Origin: CAZGEA01 sp964524515
GTDB lineage: Bacteria > Patescibacteriota > Microgenomatia > UBA8517
Assembly (NCBI GenBank): GCA_964524515.1
Contig: CAZGEA010000004.1
Location: 75,712-139,711, forward strand
DNA length: 64,000 nt
Reading direction: 5' to 3'
The notes beneath the pieces are model-generated. The model was not told the DNA's origin. It made no database searches and worked only from the letters and a program-made list of their open reading frames with translations. Positions 25,550 through 34,526 of the stretch are shown one piece after another (the stretch's first letter is position 1; each line of letters starts with the position of its first letter). The position numbers and the translations under genes were made by a program.

Positions 25550-26554
25550 ATGAGAATTCTAGCAATTGAGACAAGCTGTGATGAAACAAGCGCCTCTGTT
25601 GTTCAAGAGAATTTAACTGGCGGAATTGATGTTTGTTCAATTATTATCGCAACATCACTTAAACTTCATGCCTCAACCGGGGGAATTATCCCTGAACGTG
25701 CAGCTCGAGCTCAAATTGAATATATTATTCCAGTAATAGATAAAGCATTGACTGAATCAGGTTTTGATAAAACAGAAATAGATGCAATTGCTGTAACGCA
25801 CGGACCTGGGCTTATTGGCTCACTTTTAGTTGGGATAGAGGCTGCAAGGACTCTTTCTTTTTTATGGCAAAAACCTCTTATTAAAGTGAATCATTTATTA
25901 GGACATCTTTATGCAAACTTTATAACAGCCCAAGTACCACAATTCCCTGCAATTGGATTGGTAGTTTCTGGTGGTCACACTGATTTGATTTACATGAAAT
26001 CACATAATCAAATTAAATATCTGGGAGGAACAAGGGATGACGCCGCCGGCGAAGCATTTGATAAAACTGCGAGGCTTTTGGGGTTGGGTTACCCTGGAGG
26101 GCCCATGATTTCTAAAGCGTCAAAGGAGATAGTTGAAAAAGGAACTCAATTAAAATATTTCCCTAGACCAATGCGTGAATCAGGTGATTATGATTTTAGC
26201 TTTTCTGGACTCAAGACCGCGGTTTTGCGGGAAGTAAAAGCAAACAGTAAATTTACAAAAAATGAAATGGCTGCTCAAATTCAAGAAGCGATAGTTGATG
26301 TTTTGGTTTACAAAGCAGACAAAGCTTGTATTGAATATATGCCAAAAAGCTTTTTGTTAGCTGGTGGAGTGGCTGCAAATGAGAGACTAAGAGATAAAAT
26401 AAATCAAAAAATTTCAAAATCTGTAAAAATTTATATTCCCCCAGTTAATCTTTGTACTGACAATGCCGCTTATATTGGTGCTTGTGCTTATTATCATCCT
26501 GAAATTATTGATTGGACTGATTTAACTCCAAACCCAGAATTGACTATTGTTTGA
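25550..26554 (+). CDS. tsaD: tRNA N6-adenosine threonylcarbamoyltransferase TsaD
   Basis: 334 residues beginning MRILAIETSCDETSAS. The metal-binding motif is NHLLGH (His115, His119) and the C-terminal CTDNAAYIG holds the last metal ligand; HGPGLIGSL and SGGHTDL belong to the ASKHA nucleotide site. It transfers the threonylcarbamoyl group to A37 of ANN-decoding tRNAs, with TsaB/TsaE encoded elsewhere. A TAAAAT at 25538-25543, made partly from the stop codon of the previous gene, ends 6 nt before the ATG, suggesting a leaderless mRNA. Confidence 0.97.
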   Translation: MRILAIETSCDETSASVVQENLTGGIDVCSIIIATSLKLHASTGGIIPERAARAQIEYIIPVIDKALTESGFDKTEIDAIAVTHGPGLIGSLLVGIEAARTLSFLWQKPLIKVNHLLGHLYANFITAQVPQFPAIGLVVSGGHTDLIYMKSHNQIKYLGGTRDDAAGEAFDKTARLLGLGYPGGPMISKASKEIVEKGTQLKYFPRPMRESGDYDFSFSGLKTAVLREVKANSKFTKNEMAAQIQEAIVDVLVYKADKACIEYMPKSFLLAGGVAANERLRDKINQKISKSVKIYIPPVNLCTDNAAYIGACAYYHPEIIDWTDLTPNPELTIV

Positions 26555-26560
26555 TTTGAA

Positions 26561-26624
26561 TCGGCCGAATATCGGCCGAATGAATAGAGGGCTTGTTTCC
26601 CCGTGTACCAACTATCGGCCGAAT
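26561..26624. repeat. Three copies of TCGGCCGAAT between tsaD and valS
   Basis: Identical 10-mers at 26561-26570, 26572-26581 and 26615-26624; copies 2 and 3 share the 12-mer TATCGGCCGAAT. The CGGCCG core is palindromic and stands out in AT-rich sequence. The copies lie downstream of the tsaD stop and about 60-120 bp before the chosen valS start, so a regulatory site is possible. No T-box features are seen. Confidence 0.6.
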
Positions 26625-26684
26625 AAAAACGAAATTAAATGCGGTCAATTTTACTCGTGGATCATTGACAGTTATAATCAGCAA

Positions 26685-28901
26685 ATGGATTCAAAATTTG
26701 AACATAGTAAACACGAGAGTTCTATATATGATCTTTGGGAAAAAAGTGGAACTTTTAAGGCAAAAAAAGACGGTGTGCCTTTTACAATTCTTATGCCACC
26801 ACCGAACGCTAATGCTTCACTTCACGCAGGACATGCAATGTACACAGTTGATGATATTTTAATTCGTTTTAAAAGAATGCAAGGATTTGCTGCTTCTTGG
26901 ATTCCAGGGATGGACCATGCTGGATTTGAAACTCAATTTGTTTATGAAAAACATTTAGCAAAACAAGATAAATCTAGAATGGATTTTGATAGAAATACTT
27001 TATATAACGATATTTATAAATTTGTAAAAGATAATTCAGGATTAATATTTGAACAATTTAGAAGGCTTGGTTTTTCTGCTGATTGGGATAGGTCAGTTTT
27101 TACACTGGACGAGAATGTAACAACCCAAGTTTATGAAACTTTCCAAAAAATGGAGACTGAAGGCTTAGTTTATAGAGATAATTATATAGTTAATTATTGT
27201 GTAAATGATGGAACATCATTAGCTGAGCTTGAGGTAAAACATATTGAGAGGATTGACCCACTTTATTTTGTGAGATACCCACTTGTTGAAGACAATAATA
27301 AATTTATTGTTGTGGCCACTGTTAGACCCGAACCAATTTATGTTGATACTCACTTAGCTATCAATCCAGATGATAAAAAGAATAAACATTTAATTGGTAA
27401 AAAAGTTTTAAATCCACTTACAAATCAAGAAATGGAGATTATTGCAGATTCATATGTTGATCCGGAATTTGGAACAGGAATTGTTAAATTGACTCCAGCA
27501 CATGATGCAAATGATTTTGAGGTTGCAAGGAAACATAATTTACCAATAGTGCAGGCAATTGATCACAGAGGACGAATGATTGAGACCGAGAATAAACTTG
27601 AACTTCATGGATTGAAAGTTAAGGCTGCTAGAGAGAAAGTCGTAGAAATACTTAGTAGTAAAAATTTAATTGAAAAAATTGATGAAAATTATACTCATAG
27701 TGTTATTACTTGTTACAAATGCGGACGAGATTTGGAACCATTGACCACACCAAATTGGTTTATTAAAGTCAAAGACTTAAAGGAAAAAGTTATTGACGCT
27801 GTTGAAACAGATAAAATTAAATTTCATCCTAAAAAATTTAAAAGGCATATGCTTACATGGCTTAATGTTATGCATGACTGGCCCATCAGCCGCCAGATTG
27901 TTTGGGGAATTAGGATTCCAGTTTGGTATAAGATCGATCGCAATCATGACAATATTACTGTTAAATGGATTGATAAAGAGAACAAACCTCACTTTGGAAG
28001 TTTAATAAGCGAGTTAAATAACGGAGTAGGACTTAATGAAATTAAAAAAGGACTCCAAGAAGTGGTTGTTAAAGCTGAGAATGTGAAACGGTATGTGATA
28101 TCACCAGTTGAGCCCACAGATGGCGAGTATATTCAGGAAACTGATACTTTTGATACTTGGTTTTCATCAGGACAGTGGCCACTAGTGACTCTGAAAGGGC
28201 AGGAATTTGATTCTCGCTTCCCTACTGATTTTATGGGAACACTGTCTGATATTTTAAAATTTTGGGTTTCTCGTATGATTTTATTTTCATTGTATTTAAA
28301 AAATGAAATTCCATTTAAAGATGTTTACTTGTGGTCGATGGTGGCAGACTCCAAAGGCGTTAAAATGAGTAAATCAAAAGGTAATGTTATTAATCCTATT
28401 GAGTTAGTTGATAAATATGGGGCAGATGCACTTCGAATGAGCTTGATGTTTGGAACACCAGCTGGAAGTAAAGTGATTTTATCTGAAGATAAAGTGCGTG
28501 GAATGAGAAATTTCTCAAACAAGATTTGGAACGCTGCTAGATTTTTACAAATGCTTGAAGGTGAACCTACAGATAAAGAAAAAACAGAGGATCTGAATGA
28601 GAAATTTATTGAAGAGTTAAACGAAATTATTAAAAACTGCACTGAAGACCTTGAACGATTCAAATTAGATAAGGCGTCAGAGCTTTTGTATGATAAATTT
28701 TGGCATTGGTATTGTGATTGGGCAATTGAAATGTGTAAGACTGGAAGTATTAAAAAAAGTAATATGATTATTGGATTGAAGACTTTCTTGAAACTTCTTC
28801 ATCCATTTGCTCCTTTTGTTACTGAGTCTGTTTGGCAGGAGATGAAATTTGAGGGTGAAGCCCCTATATTAGCAACTTCACAGTGGCCAACAACTTCTTG
28901 A
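26685..28901 (+). CDS. valS: Valyl-tRNA synthetase, lacking the C-terminal arm
   Basis: 738 residues from the ATG at 26685. The frame is open upstream to 26547 but those residues are unlike the family and include the repeat region. The class I signature is ANASLHAGHAMY (HIGH as HAGH) and the second is KMSKSKGN. A zinc-ribbon-like CYKCGRDLEPLTTPNWF and the editing-domain segment are present. Compared with typical ValS (870-950 residues), the C-terminal coiled-coil arm is missing: the protein ends soon after the anticodon-binding domain. TATAAT at 26673-26678 ends 6 nt before the ATG. It charges tRNA-Val. Confidence 0.95.
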   Translation: MDSKFEHSKHESSIYDLWEKSGTFKAKKDGVPFTILMPPPNANASLHAGHAMYTVDDILIRFKRMQGFAASWIPGMDHAGFETQFVYEKHLAKQDKSRMDFDRNTLYNDIYKFVKDNSGLIFEQFRRLGFSADWDRSVFTLDENVTTQVYETFQKMETEGLVYRDNYIVNYCVNDGTSLAELEVKHIERIDPLYFVRYPLVEDNNKFIVVATVRPEPIYVDTHLAINPDDKKNKHLIGKKVLNPLTNQEMEIIADSYVDPEFGTGIVKLTPAHDANDFEVARKHNLPIVQAIDHRGRMIETENKLELHGLKVKAAREKVVEILSSKNLIEKIDENYTHSVITCYKCGRDLEPLTTPNWFIKVKDLKEKVIDAVETDKIKFHPKKFKRHMLTWLNVMHDWPISRQIVWGIRIPVWYKIDRNHDNITVKWIDKENKPHFGSLISELNNGVGLNEIKKGLQEVVVKAENVKRYVISPVEPTDGEYIQETDTFDTWFSSGQWPLVTLKGQEFDSRFPTDFMGTLSDILKFWVSRMILFSLYLKNEIPFKDVYLWSMVADSKGVKMSKSKGNVINPIELVDKYGADALRMSLMFGTPAGSKVILSEDKVRGMRNFSNKIWNAARFLQMLEGEPTDKEKTEDLNEKFIEELNEIIKNCTEDLERFKLDKASELLYDKFWHWYCDWAIEMCKTGSIKKSNMIIGLKTFLKLLHPFAPFVTESVWQEMKFEGEAPILATSQWPTTS

Positions 28902-28935
28902 CAAGAATCGTAAATTGCTCCAGTATGTTTCAGAG

Positions 28936-29262
28936 ATGTCGAGACTGCCTAAAGTTATTTTTGTTTTAGTAATATTTTCTTTCACACTCACGAATTTGGT
29001 ACTTTTTTTGTCTTCAAAGATTAAAACAGTTACCCCAGTTGTACTTGGTGCTGAATCTGCAAACTATAATGTTGATTTAATTTCTTATTGGGAGAGTTTT
29101 GTGGAAAAACATCCTACTTACCGAGATGGGTACCTTGAATTAGCACACGCTTACAAAGCACAAGGAATGAATGATAAATCAAAACATTATTTGGAGCTTG
29201 CTCGGATTTTGGATCCAAATAACCAAGAAATCTTAAATACTTATCAGGAATTAGGTTTTTAA
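28936..29262 (+). CDS. Membrane-anchored TPR-like small protein
   Basis: 108 residues from the ATG at 28936; a TTG at 28915 is an alternative start. One transmembrane segment (about residues 4-22) is followed by a region with one to two tetratricopeptide-like repeats (YRDGYLELAHAYKAQGMNDKSKHYLELARILDPNNQEIL). It may bind a partner at the membrane face. It follows valS by 34 bp and converges on rplY with a 3-bp gap. No partner can be named. Confidence 0.75.
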   Translation: MSRLPKVIFVLVIFSFTLTNLVLFLSSKIKTVTPVVLGAESANYNVDLISYWESFVEKHPTYRDGYLELAHAYKAQGMNDKSKHYLELARILDPNNQEILNTYQELGF

Positions 29263-29265
29263 CCT

Positions 29266-29934
29266 TTATGCTTCTGGGGCTTTTTCTTCTTTAGTTTCTT
29301 CAGCTGTTTCTGCTGTATTAGTTGCTGTTTCAGCAGCTTGTTCACCTTCTGTGGCTACTGGTTCAACTACCACTTCTTCCTTTTGTTGTGGTTCGACTTT
29401 AACAACAATTGATTCAGGATCTTCTGTGATTGTTACGCCTGTTGGAGCTTTGATATCTTTTACATAAATTGCCTGATCAACTTCACTTAGGGATTCTATA
29501 TTGACTACGAAATTTTCTGGAATATCTGTTGGCAATGCTTCAACTTCGATTTCTGACAATTGAGTAACGACTGTTCCAACACCTGATTTTTCTGCTTGAG
29601 ATTCACCTTCTAATTCAACAGGGACTTGAGCTGTGATTTTTTCTTTTAAGTTAACTTCTCTAAAATCAACATGAAGGATTTGATCAGTTACTGGATGCAA
29701 TTGCACGTTTGAAATTAAAGTATGGCGTATATCTTTTCCAAGGTTTAATTCAACGATTGATGTCTCCCCTGCTTCTTTATATACAGATTGAAATTCTTTT
29801 GTGTTTATTTGAATTGAAGTTGACTTGATGTTTTTTCCGAAAATATTAGCTGGAGCCAAACCTTCATTTCTTAAAGTTTTGACTTTTCTACCTAGTAAAT
29901 CTCTTGTGTTAGCGTTTAGTGAGTATTTTTTCAT
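29266..29934 (-). CDS. rplY: 50S ribosomal protein L25 (CTC/TL5 form)
   Basis: 222 residues. The N-terminal L25 domain (residues 1-90, KYSLNANTRDLLGRKVKTLRNEGLAPANIFG) binds 5S rRNA, the TL5-type C-terminal domain follows (PVELEGESQAEKSGVGTVVTQLSEIEVEALPTDIPE), and the last 45 residues form an acidic Glu/Ala/Thr tail. It is a ribosome component related to the general stress protein Ctc. Its start overlaps the end of the DUF4012 gene by 4 bp. Confidence 0.95.
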   Translation of the reverse strand: MKKYSLNANTRDLLGRKVKTLRNEGLAPANIFGKNIKSTSIQINTKEFQSVYKEAGETSIVELNLGKDIRHTLISNVQLHPVTDQILHVDFREVNLKEKITAQVPVELEGESQAEKSGVGTVVTQLSEIEVEALPTDIPENFVVNIESLSEVDQAIYVKDIKAPTGVTITEDPESIVVKVEPQQKEEVVVEPVATEGEQAAETATNTAETAEETKEEKAPEA

Positions 29935-32354
29935 TTTTTCAAAAAGAGTTTATATGACAGATCCTCTGATAGGTTTGTATTATACACAGATGTGCCCTCT
30001 TGAGTCAACGAAAGGCCTTCAACAGCAGATATTTTGATATTCACAGGATCAGATTTAGTTCCCGCCTGCTTTCTCCAGAAAACATCAACTTCGTTTGTGT
30101 CCCATGAACTAGGTATTGGTTTTGTAAATCTGAATGTTATTTTAGCTTTCTCTTTTGCCAGCAAATTAACAAAAATACCAGCACTGGAGCTTTTTGTATC
30201 TTGCTGAGTTGATATGTCTGGAATTAACTCTTCCCTTTGACCATTTTTTTCTAAAATAACACTTTTGTAAAGCGCTGTCTCATCTGAGAATAGTCTTATG
30301 TAATTTTTGTAATTTCCAGCCTCCCCCATTTCTTTTGGAGCATTGTTTACAAGTGAAATTGAAACATCTGTAGTAATTTCATTTCTGGCAAGGACTATAT
30401 TTGCTGACATTGATCTTTCTATGAAGTAATTAACCTTATTGACCCCCAAATTTGCTTCAACTTCACCAAACCAAAGAGACAAACAGTTTGAATTGCAAAG
30501 ACTAGAAACAAGACTACCAGTCCACGAAGCATCGTTTAGAATCTTTTGGACATTTGTATTTTTTAAATTAAGCTGAATGTGTTTTGAGTCCAAATTTGAA
30601 CTAATTGCTTTTAAAAGGCTTATTTCTTGTGTTGAATTTAGATTTTTAATCTTAGAAAGCAGTGATTCTGATAGCTCAGACAGTAAATTTGATTTTTTAT
30701 GAGAACCTGGAAAAAAGTCTTTTTCAACTTCATATTGAAGCTTTCCATACAAATTATTTGAAGAAATTGTTTCATTATTTTTAAGCACAACTGGACCTGT
30801 TGCTTCAAGTATTGATTTTATTGTGTCAGTGTCGATTGCTATTACCCCATCTACCTGGCGATCAATAGTTTTTTCCAGAAACCACATTACCCTATCTGAT
30901 GTGATACTAAAATCTGGATCCCAATTGGAATCTCTTAAGTACCATTGATTGACTCCAAGGTACTTCTCAAGTGGAATTGGGGCCTTTACGTAGCCTTTGA
31001 GTTGACCATCGGCTTCGTAACTATCAAACATTTCTATATTTGTGAGTTTGCCTTTTTCAAAGGTAACCAAAGCAAAGGAGCCAATAAAGCCTCCTGTTGG
31101 GCGCAATTCCATATTGTTTTGAAATAGAATTAAATATGTTTGAGGTTTATCCCAACCTAAAATTGATGGCAGTTCTTTTGAAATCCGTGATGCAGCTTCA
31201 ATAGATTTTAGATCTGCAGATAAAACTGATACTTTTGATTTATAGTTTGAAGGAATAATTGAAATTTTTTCTATTTTGTTTGAGATAAAGCTTGCATTTT
31301 CATAGATTTCAGACAAATTAATAGCAAGAGATTTTGAAAGACCTGGTAAATTGTATTCTTTTTCTTCGAGCATGCTTGAAAGAATTATTTTTCCTAAACT
31401 TTTAGTATTTTGACTACTGTTTGCAAGCAAACCTGCATTTTTTAGAACATTATCTAAATCATTTATTTGATCGTAGAAATTACCAACAAACGGAACTTTG
31501 GCTAAAAGTTTAACAGTTGGACTGGAGACTGAAACAGAGGTGTTTCCAAGGGATAAAAATGCTTTTGAAAGGTTTGGCGAGTAACCAATAGACTTAAGTG
31601 ACATATAGAAAAGAATTGATGAGAATATTGTTGATGCGATAGGTAAAACAAAGAGCCAAATAAAGCATGCAATGACAGCAAGAACTGTATCGTTTGGTTT
31701 TATTTTTATAAATTTTGGCTTTGTAATTTTTGGGAACTTTGGATAGACATGTTTTTTTCTTTCAACATGATGCACAACTTGCACATCTTCAACTGGATTA
31801 GTATTTATCTCATTAATTATTTTTGATAAAAATTCATTTGATATTAGTTCGTTTTTATTCCAGGGAATTTTTGATGTTTTTAGCTTAATACTTGTAAATG
31901 AGTTTGAAGGGCAGATATATCCAACTTCTTCCAATTTGCTACCGAAACCAAACATTAAACCAAGTGCTGTGTCGACTAGACTATCAAGTTTTGTTATTAC
32001 GATTTTTGAATCGGCGTAACAATCTACATTTTTACTTTTCAATGCATCAATTATTTCGTCTTCCAAATAACCATATAAAAGAAGTGTTTGATTTTTTGCA
32101 GCTAATTTATCTGTGTCTTTTGGGTTACCTAACAACCAAATAACTTTTTGATTATTGCTTATTAAACTTAATACTTTTTCCTCTTCGTTTTGAGAATTAA
32201 CAAACAAATAATTTGCATTTTTTATTCTTTCTTCATTACCCTTTGCACTTGCAATCACGTGTATATTTGAAAGTTTTCCCGTTAATTTTTCTGTTAAGTG
32301 AAAGCTTAACAATTTATTTTCGGAAATAATGAGAGCGTTGGGCAATTGCATCAT
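29931..32354 (-). CDS. DUF4012 membrane protein
   Basis: 807 residues. The N-terminal 200 residues look like a cytoplasmic Rossmann-type module (NALIISENKLLSFHLTEKLTGKL, with KVIWLLGNP). A transmembrane segment (about 226-250) follows, then a large extracellular region containing the DUF4012 hallmark FQNNMELRPTGGFIGSFALV. The family is widespread in CPR bacteria and in some Firmicutes and Actinobacteria; its role is unknown but it is thought to act in cell-envelope or polysaccharide metabolism. It is translationally coupled to rplY (4-bp overlap). A TAGAAT ends 7 nt before the start on the minus strand. Confidence 0.88.
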   Translation of the reverse strand: MMQLPNALIISENKLLSFHLTEKLTGKLSNIHVIASAKGNEERIKNANYLFVNSQNEEEKVLSLISNNQKVIWLLGNPKDTDKLAAKNQTLLLYGYLEDEIIDALKSKNVDCYADSKIVITKLDSLVDTALGLMFGFGSKLEEVGYICPSNSFTSIKLKTSKIPWNKNELISNEFLSKIINEINTNPVEDVQVVHHVERKKHVYPKFPKITKPKFIKIKPNDTVLAVIACFIWLFVLPIASTIFSSILFYMSLKSIGYSPNLSKAFLSLGNTSVSVSSPTVKLLAKVPFVGNFYDQINDLDNVLKNAGLLANSSQNTKSLGKIILSSMLEEKEYNLPGLSKSLAINLSEIYENASFISNKIEKISIIPSNYKSKVSVLSADLKSIEAASRISKELPSILGWDKPQTYLILFQNNMELRPTGGFIGSFALVTFEKGKLTNIEMFDSYEADGQLKGYVKAPIPLEKYLGVNQWYLRDSNWDPDFSITSDRVMWFLEKTIDRQVDGVIAIDTDTIKSILEATGPVVLKNNETISSNNLYGKLQYEVEKDFFPGSHKKSNLLSELSESLLSKIKNLNSTQEISLLKAISSNLDSKHIQLNLKNTNVQKILNDASWTGSLVSSLCNSNCLSLWFGEVEANLGVNKVNYFIERSMSANIVLARNEITTDVSISLVNNAPKEMGEAGNYKNYIRLFSDETALYKSVILEKNGQREELIPDISTQQDTKSSSAGIFVNLLAKEKAKITFRFTKPIPSSWDTNEVDVFWRKQAGTKSDPVNIKISAVEGLSLTQEGTSVYNTNLSEDLSYKLFLKK

Positions 32355-32413
32355 TGGTATTATTCTACTATTTCCGCGGTGCTTTACACAGGCTCAAGTT
32401 TTTTAAGGCTATT

Positions 32414-32854
32414 TCAGCTACGTGAAGATGAATCCAACTCTTGGTTTACAAGGAGATCAGCGTCTGAATTTAGATGTCTTTTAACGTGGTTGAACACAAC
32501 TCCCAAATTAATTTCTTTTTCTAAATTTTTAATTATAGAAACAGAATTTGCAATGCTTTGGTTTTTTATTTTCCACTCCCCTTTTAGCTGTTTAACAACT
32601 AATTCAGAATCTAAAATAAAATTTATTTTTATATCGCTTGCAAAATTATTTTTATTTTCTTTTAACCAAACTAGTGCAATTTCAACTGCTTTGTATTCTG
32701 CAAAATTATTTGTTGCAACACCTAAATAAAGTGACTGACTATGAATTAGGAGACCTGAATTATCTTTGACAATGAATGCACATGCAGATGGACCTGGATT
32801 ACCTCTTGATCCCCCATCGCAATTAATTGTTATTGAATTTAAATTTTTCCACAT
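32414..32854 (-). CDS. Ribonuclease HI family protein
   Basis: 146 residues. The RNase H fold residues are visible: Asp13 in NCDGGSRGNPGP, Glu53 in NNFAEYKAVEIAL, Asp82 in LDSELVVKQL and Asp133 in HLNSDADLLVN. It should cut the RNA strand of RNA-DNA hybrids (primers, R-loops). It resembles the short prokaryotic RNase HI-like/RHA group rather than E. coli RnhA. It lies 60 bp downstream of the DUF4012 start and 19 bp from the O-antigen ligase-like gene, on the same strand. Confidence 0.92.
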   Translation of the reverse strand: MWKNLNSITINCDGGSRGNPGPSACAFIVKDNSGLLIHSQSLYLGVATNNFAEYKAVEIALVWLKENKNNFASDIKINFILDSELVVKQLKGEWKIKNQSIANSVSIIKNLEKEINLGVVFNHVKRHLNSDADLLVNQELDSSSRS

Positions 32855-32873
32855 CTAACTTATTGTTTGAATA

Positions 32874-34133
32874 TTAGATTAAAAGTTTGTTTTTTTGAAG
32901 TACTAATCCTAAAACAATTGCAAGCAATAATTGGGTTTGCTCTTGAGTAATCCAGTAATGATCAAACAATCCAGTAAAGAAAATAAAAAATAATATTAAA
33001 ATTAATGTTTGATTGTTTTCTTTTTTTATATATTTTAAAAGAAAAATTATTACAAAAATTAAAAAAGCCACACCCAACTCAGACAATAAAAGTAAATAAA
33101 TATTATGTACTGGCTGAAGCCACCAGATTGTTTGTCTTAACGCTGAATTTTCCTGAATATTTGTAAATGGTAGTGATGGAATAAAGCCGCCAAAGCCAAG
33201 ACCAAACATTAAATTGTTATTAAATTTTGTATTTGAAATATTTAAAAGTTCTAATCGTGAGGAGTTGCTTTGAATTAACAGACTAGAGACAAATAAGGAA
33301 ATTATGAAACAAAATATTAAAAATAATTTTAAATAGGTGATTTTTGCAATTTTTACGATAAAGACTATGGAAACTAAGAATAATCCCAGCCAAGAATTTT
33401 GAGAGAAGCAAAAGAATAAGGTAAAGAGTGAGAGAATAATTGAAAATAACACAGTTTTATTTTTTTTAAAGGATAATAATGCAATTGTTAATACGGAAAG
33501 ATAGGCAGAAAGAGTATTGGGGTGAGGAAAGGTGGCATATGGACGCAAAAAATGATTGCTTAGAATATTTGCTTTTGATATTGATGGAGTGAAAATTGTA
33601 AAAGTCCTCTCCCCCATTAAATAAAAAATACCACCAAGGGATTTTGCTGAAATTACTTGAAGTATTGAGATAACACTTAAAAGGATAACAATTATTGGGA
33701 TATGTTTTCTACAGGTATTCACAAAAATTTGAGCGTTATTGGCAATTACTACTGCAAGAGTAAACAAAAACATTAATTTTGATGAATATGATAATGAAAT
33801 TTGAGGAATTTTGGAGAATATTATATTTATTAGAATTAAAAATATAAAAATAGAAATTAATTTTAAATTTGATTTAGCAAATAAAAATAATTGTTTAATG
33901 TTGAATAGGATAATAATTGAAATCAATAAATCTAGAATTGATATCGATGGAGCCAAATAATCTACTCTAATTCCAGATACTAACGCCCAATCGGGCCAAA
34001 AATGCTTTGCAAACTGTGTTGGAGATAAATAGAGAAGAATTGTAAATAAAAACTGATTTAATTTACTTTTGTTTGATAATAAGGAATCGATCTTCCCCAT
34101 CACCTTCTGATAGAGTTTCGATACCTTCTTCAT
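32874..34133 (-). CDS. O-antigen ligase/polymerase-like membrane protein
   Basis: Up to 419 residues; an internal ATG at 34100 would shorten the 71-bp overlap with the jag gene to 38 bp. There are about ten to eleven hydrophobic segments, and near the C-terminus VHNIYLLLLSELGVAFLIFVIIF matches the Wzy_C/O-antigen ligase motif HNxxL..l.E.G. Such enzymes join or polymerise lipid-linked glycans at the outer membrane face or, in single-membrane cells, attach surface polysaccharide. It is one of several envelope glycan genes in the window. Confidence 0.85.
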   Translation of the reverse strand: MKKVSKLYQKVMGKIDSLLSNKSKLNQFLFTILLYLSPTQFAKHFWPDWALVSGIRVDYLAPSISILDLLISIIILFNIKQLFLFAKSNLKLISIFIFLILINIIFSKIPQISLSYSSKLMFLFTLAVVIANNAQIFVNTCRKHIPIIVILLSVISILQVISAKSLGGIFYLMGERTFTIFTPSISKANILSNHFLRPYATFPHPNTLSAYLSVLTIALLSFKKNKTVLFSIILSLFTLFFCFSQNSWLGLFLVSIVFIVKIAKITYLKLFLIFCFIISLFVSSLLIQSNSSRLELLNISNTKFNNNLMFGLGFGGFIPSLPFTNIQENSALRQTIWWLQPVHNIYLLLLSELGVAFLIFVIIFLLKYIKKENNQTLILILFFIFFTGLFDHYWITQEQTQLLLAIVLGLVLQKNKLLI

Positions 34134-34521
34134 TTTTTAAGGATAAGTGAATTTCTCTTCGTTGAGAAGGAGTTAAGTTGTATAAGTATTGTGACTCACC
34201 TGTTGATATTGCGCGTGCAGCTGCTTGTTTGCCTAATGCAACTAAGTTTTCGGTTTGTTTTTCTCTCCACTGTGCCACATCTACTAATACTTTTGTCCAT
34301 TCACCATATTTGGTTCTTAATGCTAATGATAGAAATGATTCGAGAGCTTCGAGTGTTTGACCATGTGCGCCAATTAACAAGCCAGACTCTTCTTTTGAAT
34401 CAATTACTACTTTTACGATTTTTTGTGCATCATCGCCTGCCTCTTCAGTGACTGATGCTGTGGCATCAATACCTAAAAGTTGTATTAATTTTGTGACTGT
34501 CTCTGTGATGTATTCAACCAT
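34063..34521 (-). CDS. jag: Jag/KhpB-type RNA-binding protein (KH + R3H)
   Basis: 152 residues from the ATG at 34521; the longer frame to 34626 overlaps yidC and is unlike the family. The KH domain carries the GxxG loop in SGLLIGAHGQTLEALESFLSLALR and the R3H domain carries RREIH in LTPSQRREIHLSLKNEEG. The protein binds RNA and is tied to cell division and wall growth in Firmicutes. Its place directly after yidC is the classic origin-region gene order. The C-terminus overlaps the start of the O-antigen ligase-like gene. Confidence 0.92.
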   Translation of the reverse strand: MVEYITETVTKLIQLLGIDATASVTEEAGDDAQKIVKVVIDSKEESGLLIGAHGQTLEALESFLSLALRTKYGEWTKVLVDVAQWREKQTENLVALGKQAAARAISTGESQYLYNLTPSQRREIHLSLKNEEGIETLSEGDGEDRFLIIKQK

Positions 34522-34526
34522 GAGGC

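Noticed and set aside
26555..26684. T-box riboswitch before valS
   Set aside because: No AGGGTGGNACCGCG motif, specifier loop or antiterminator is present.
28898..28929. Promoter TTGACA at 28898 for the TPR-like gene
   Set aside because: No acceptable -10 hexamer at 16-19 bp spacing; the TTGACA includes the valS stop codon and is probably chance.
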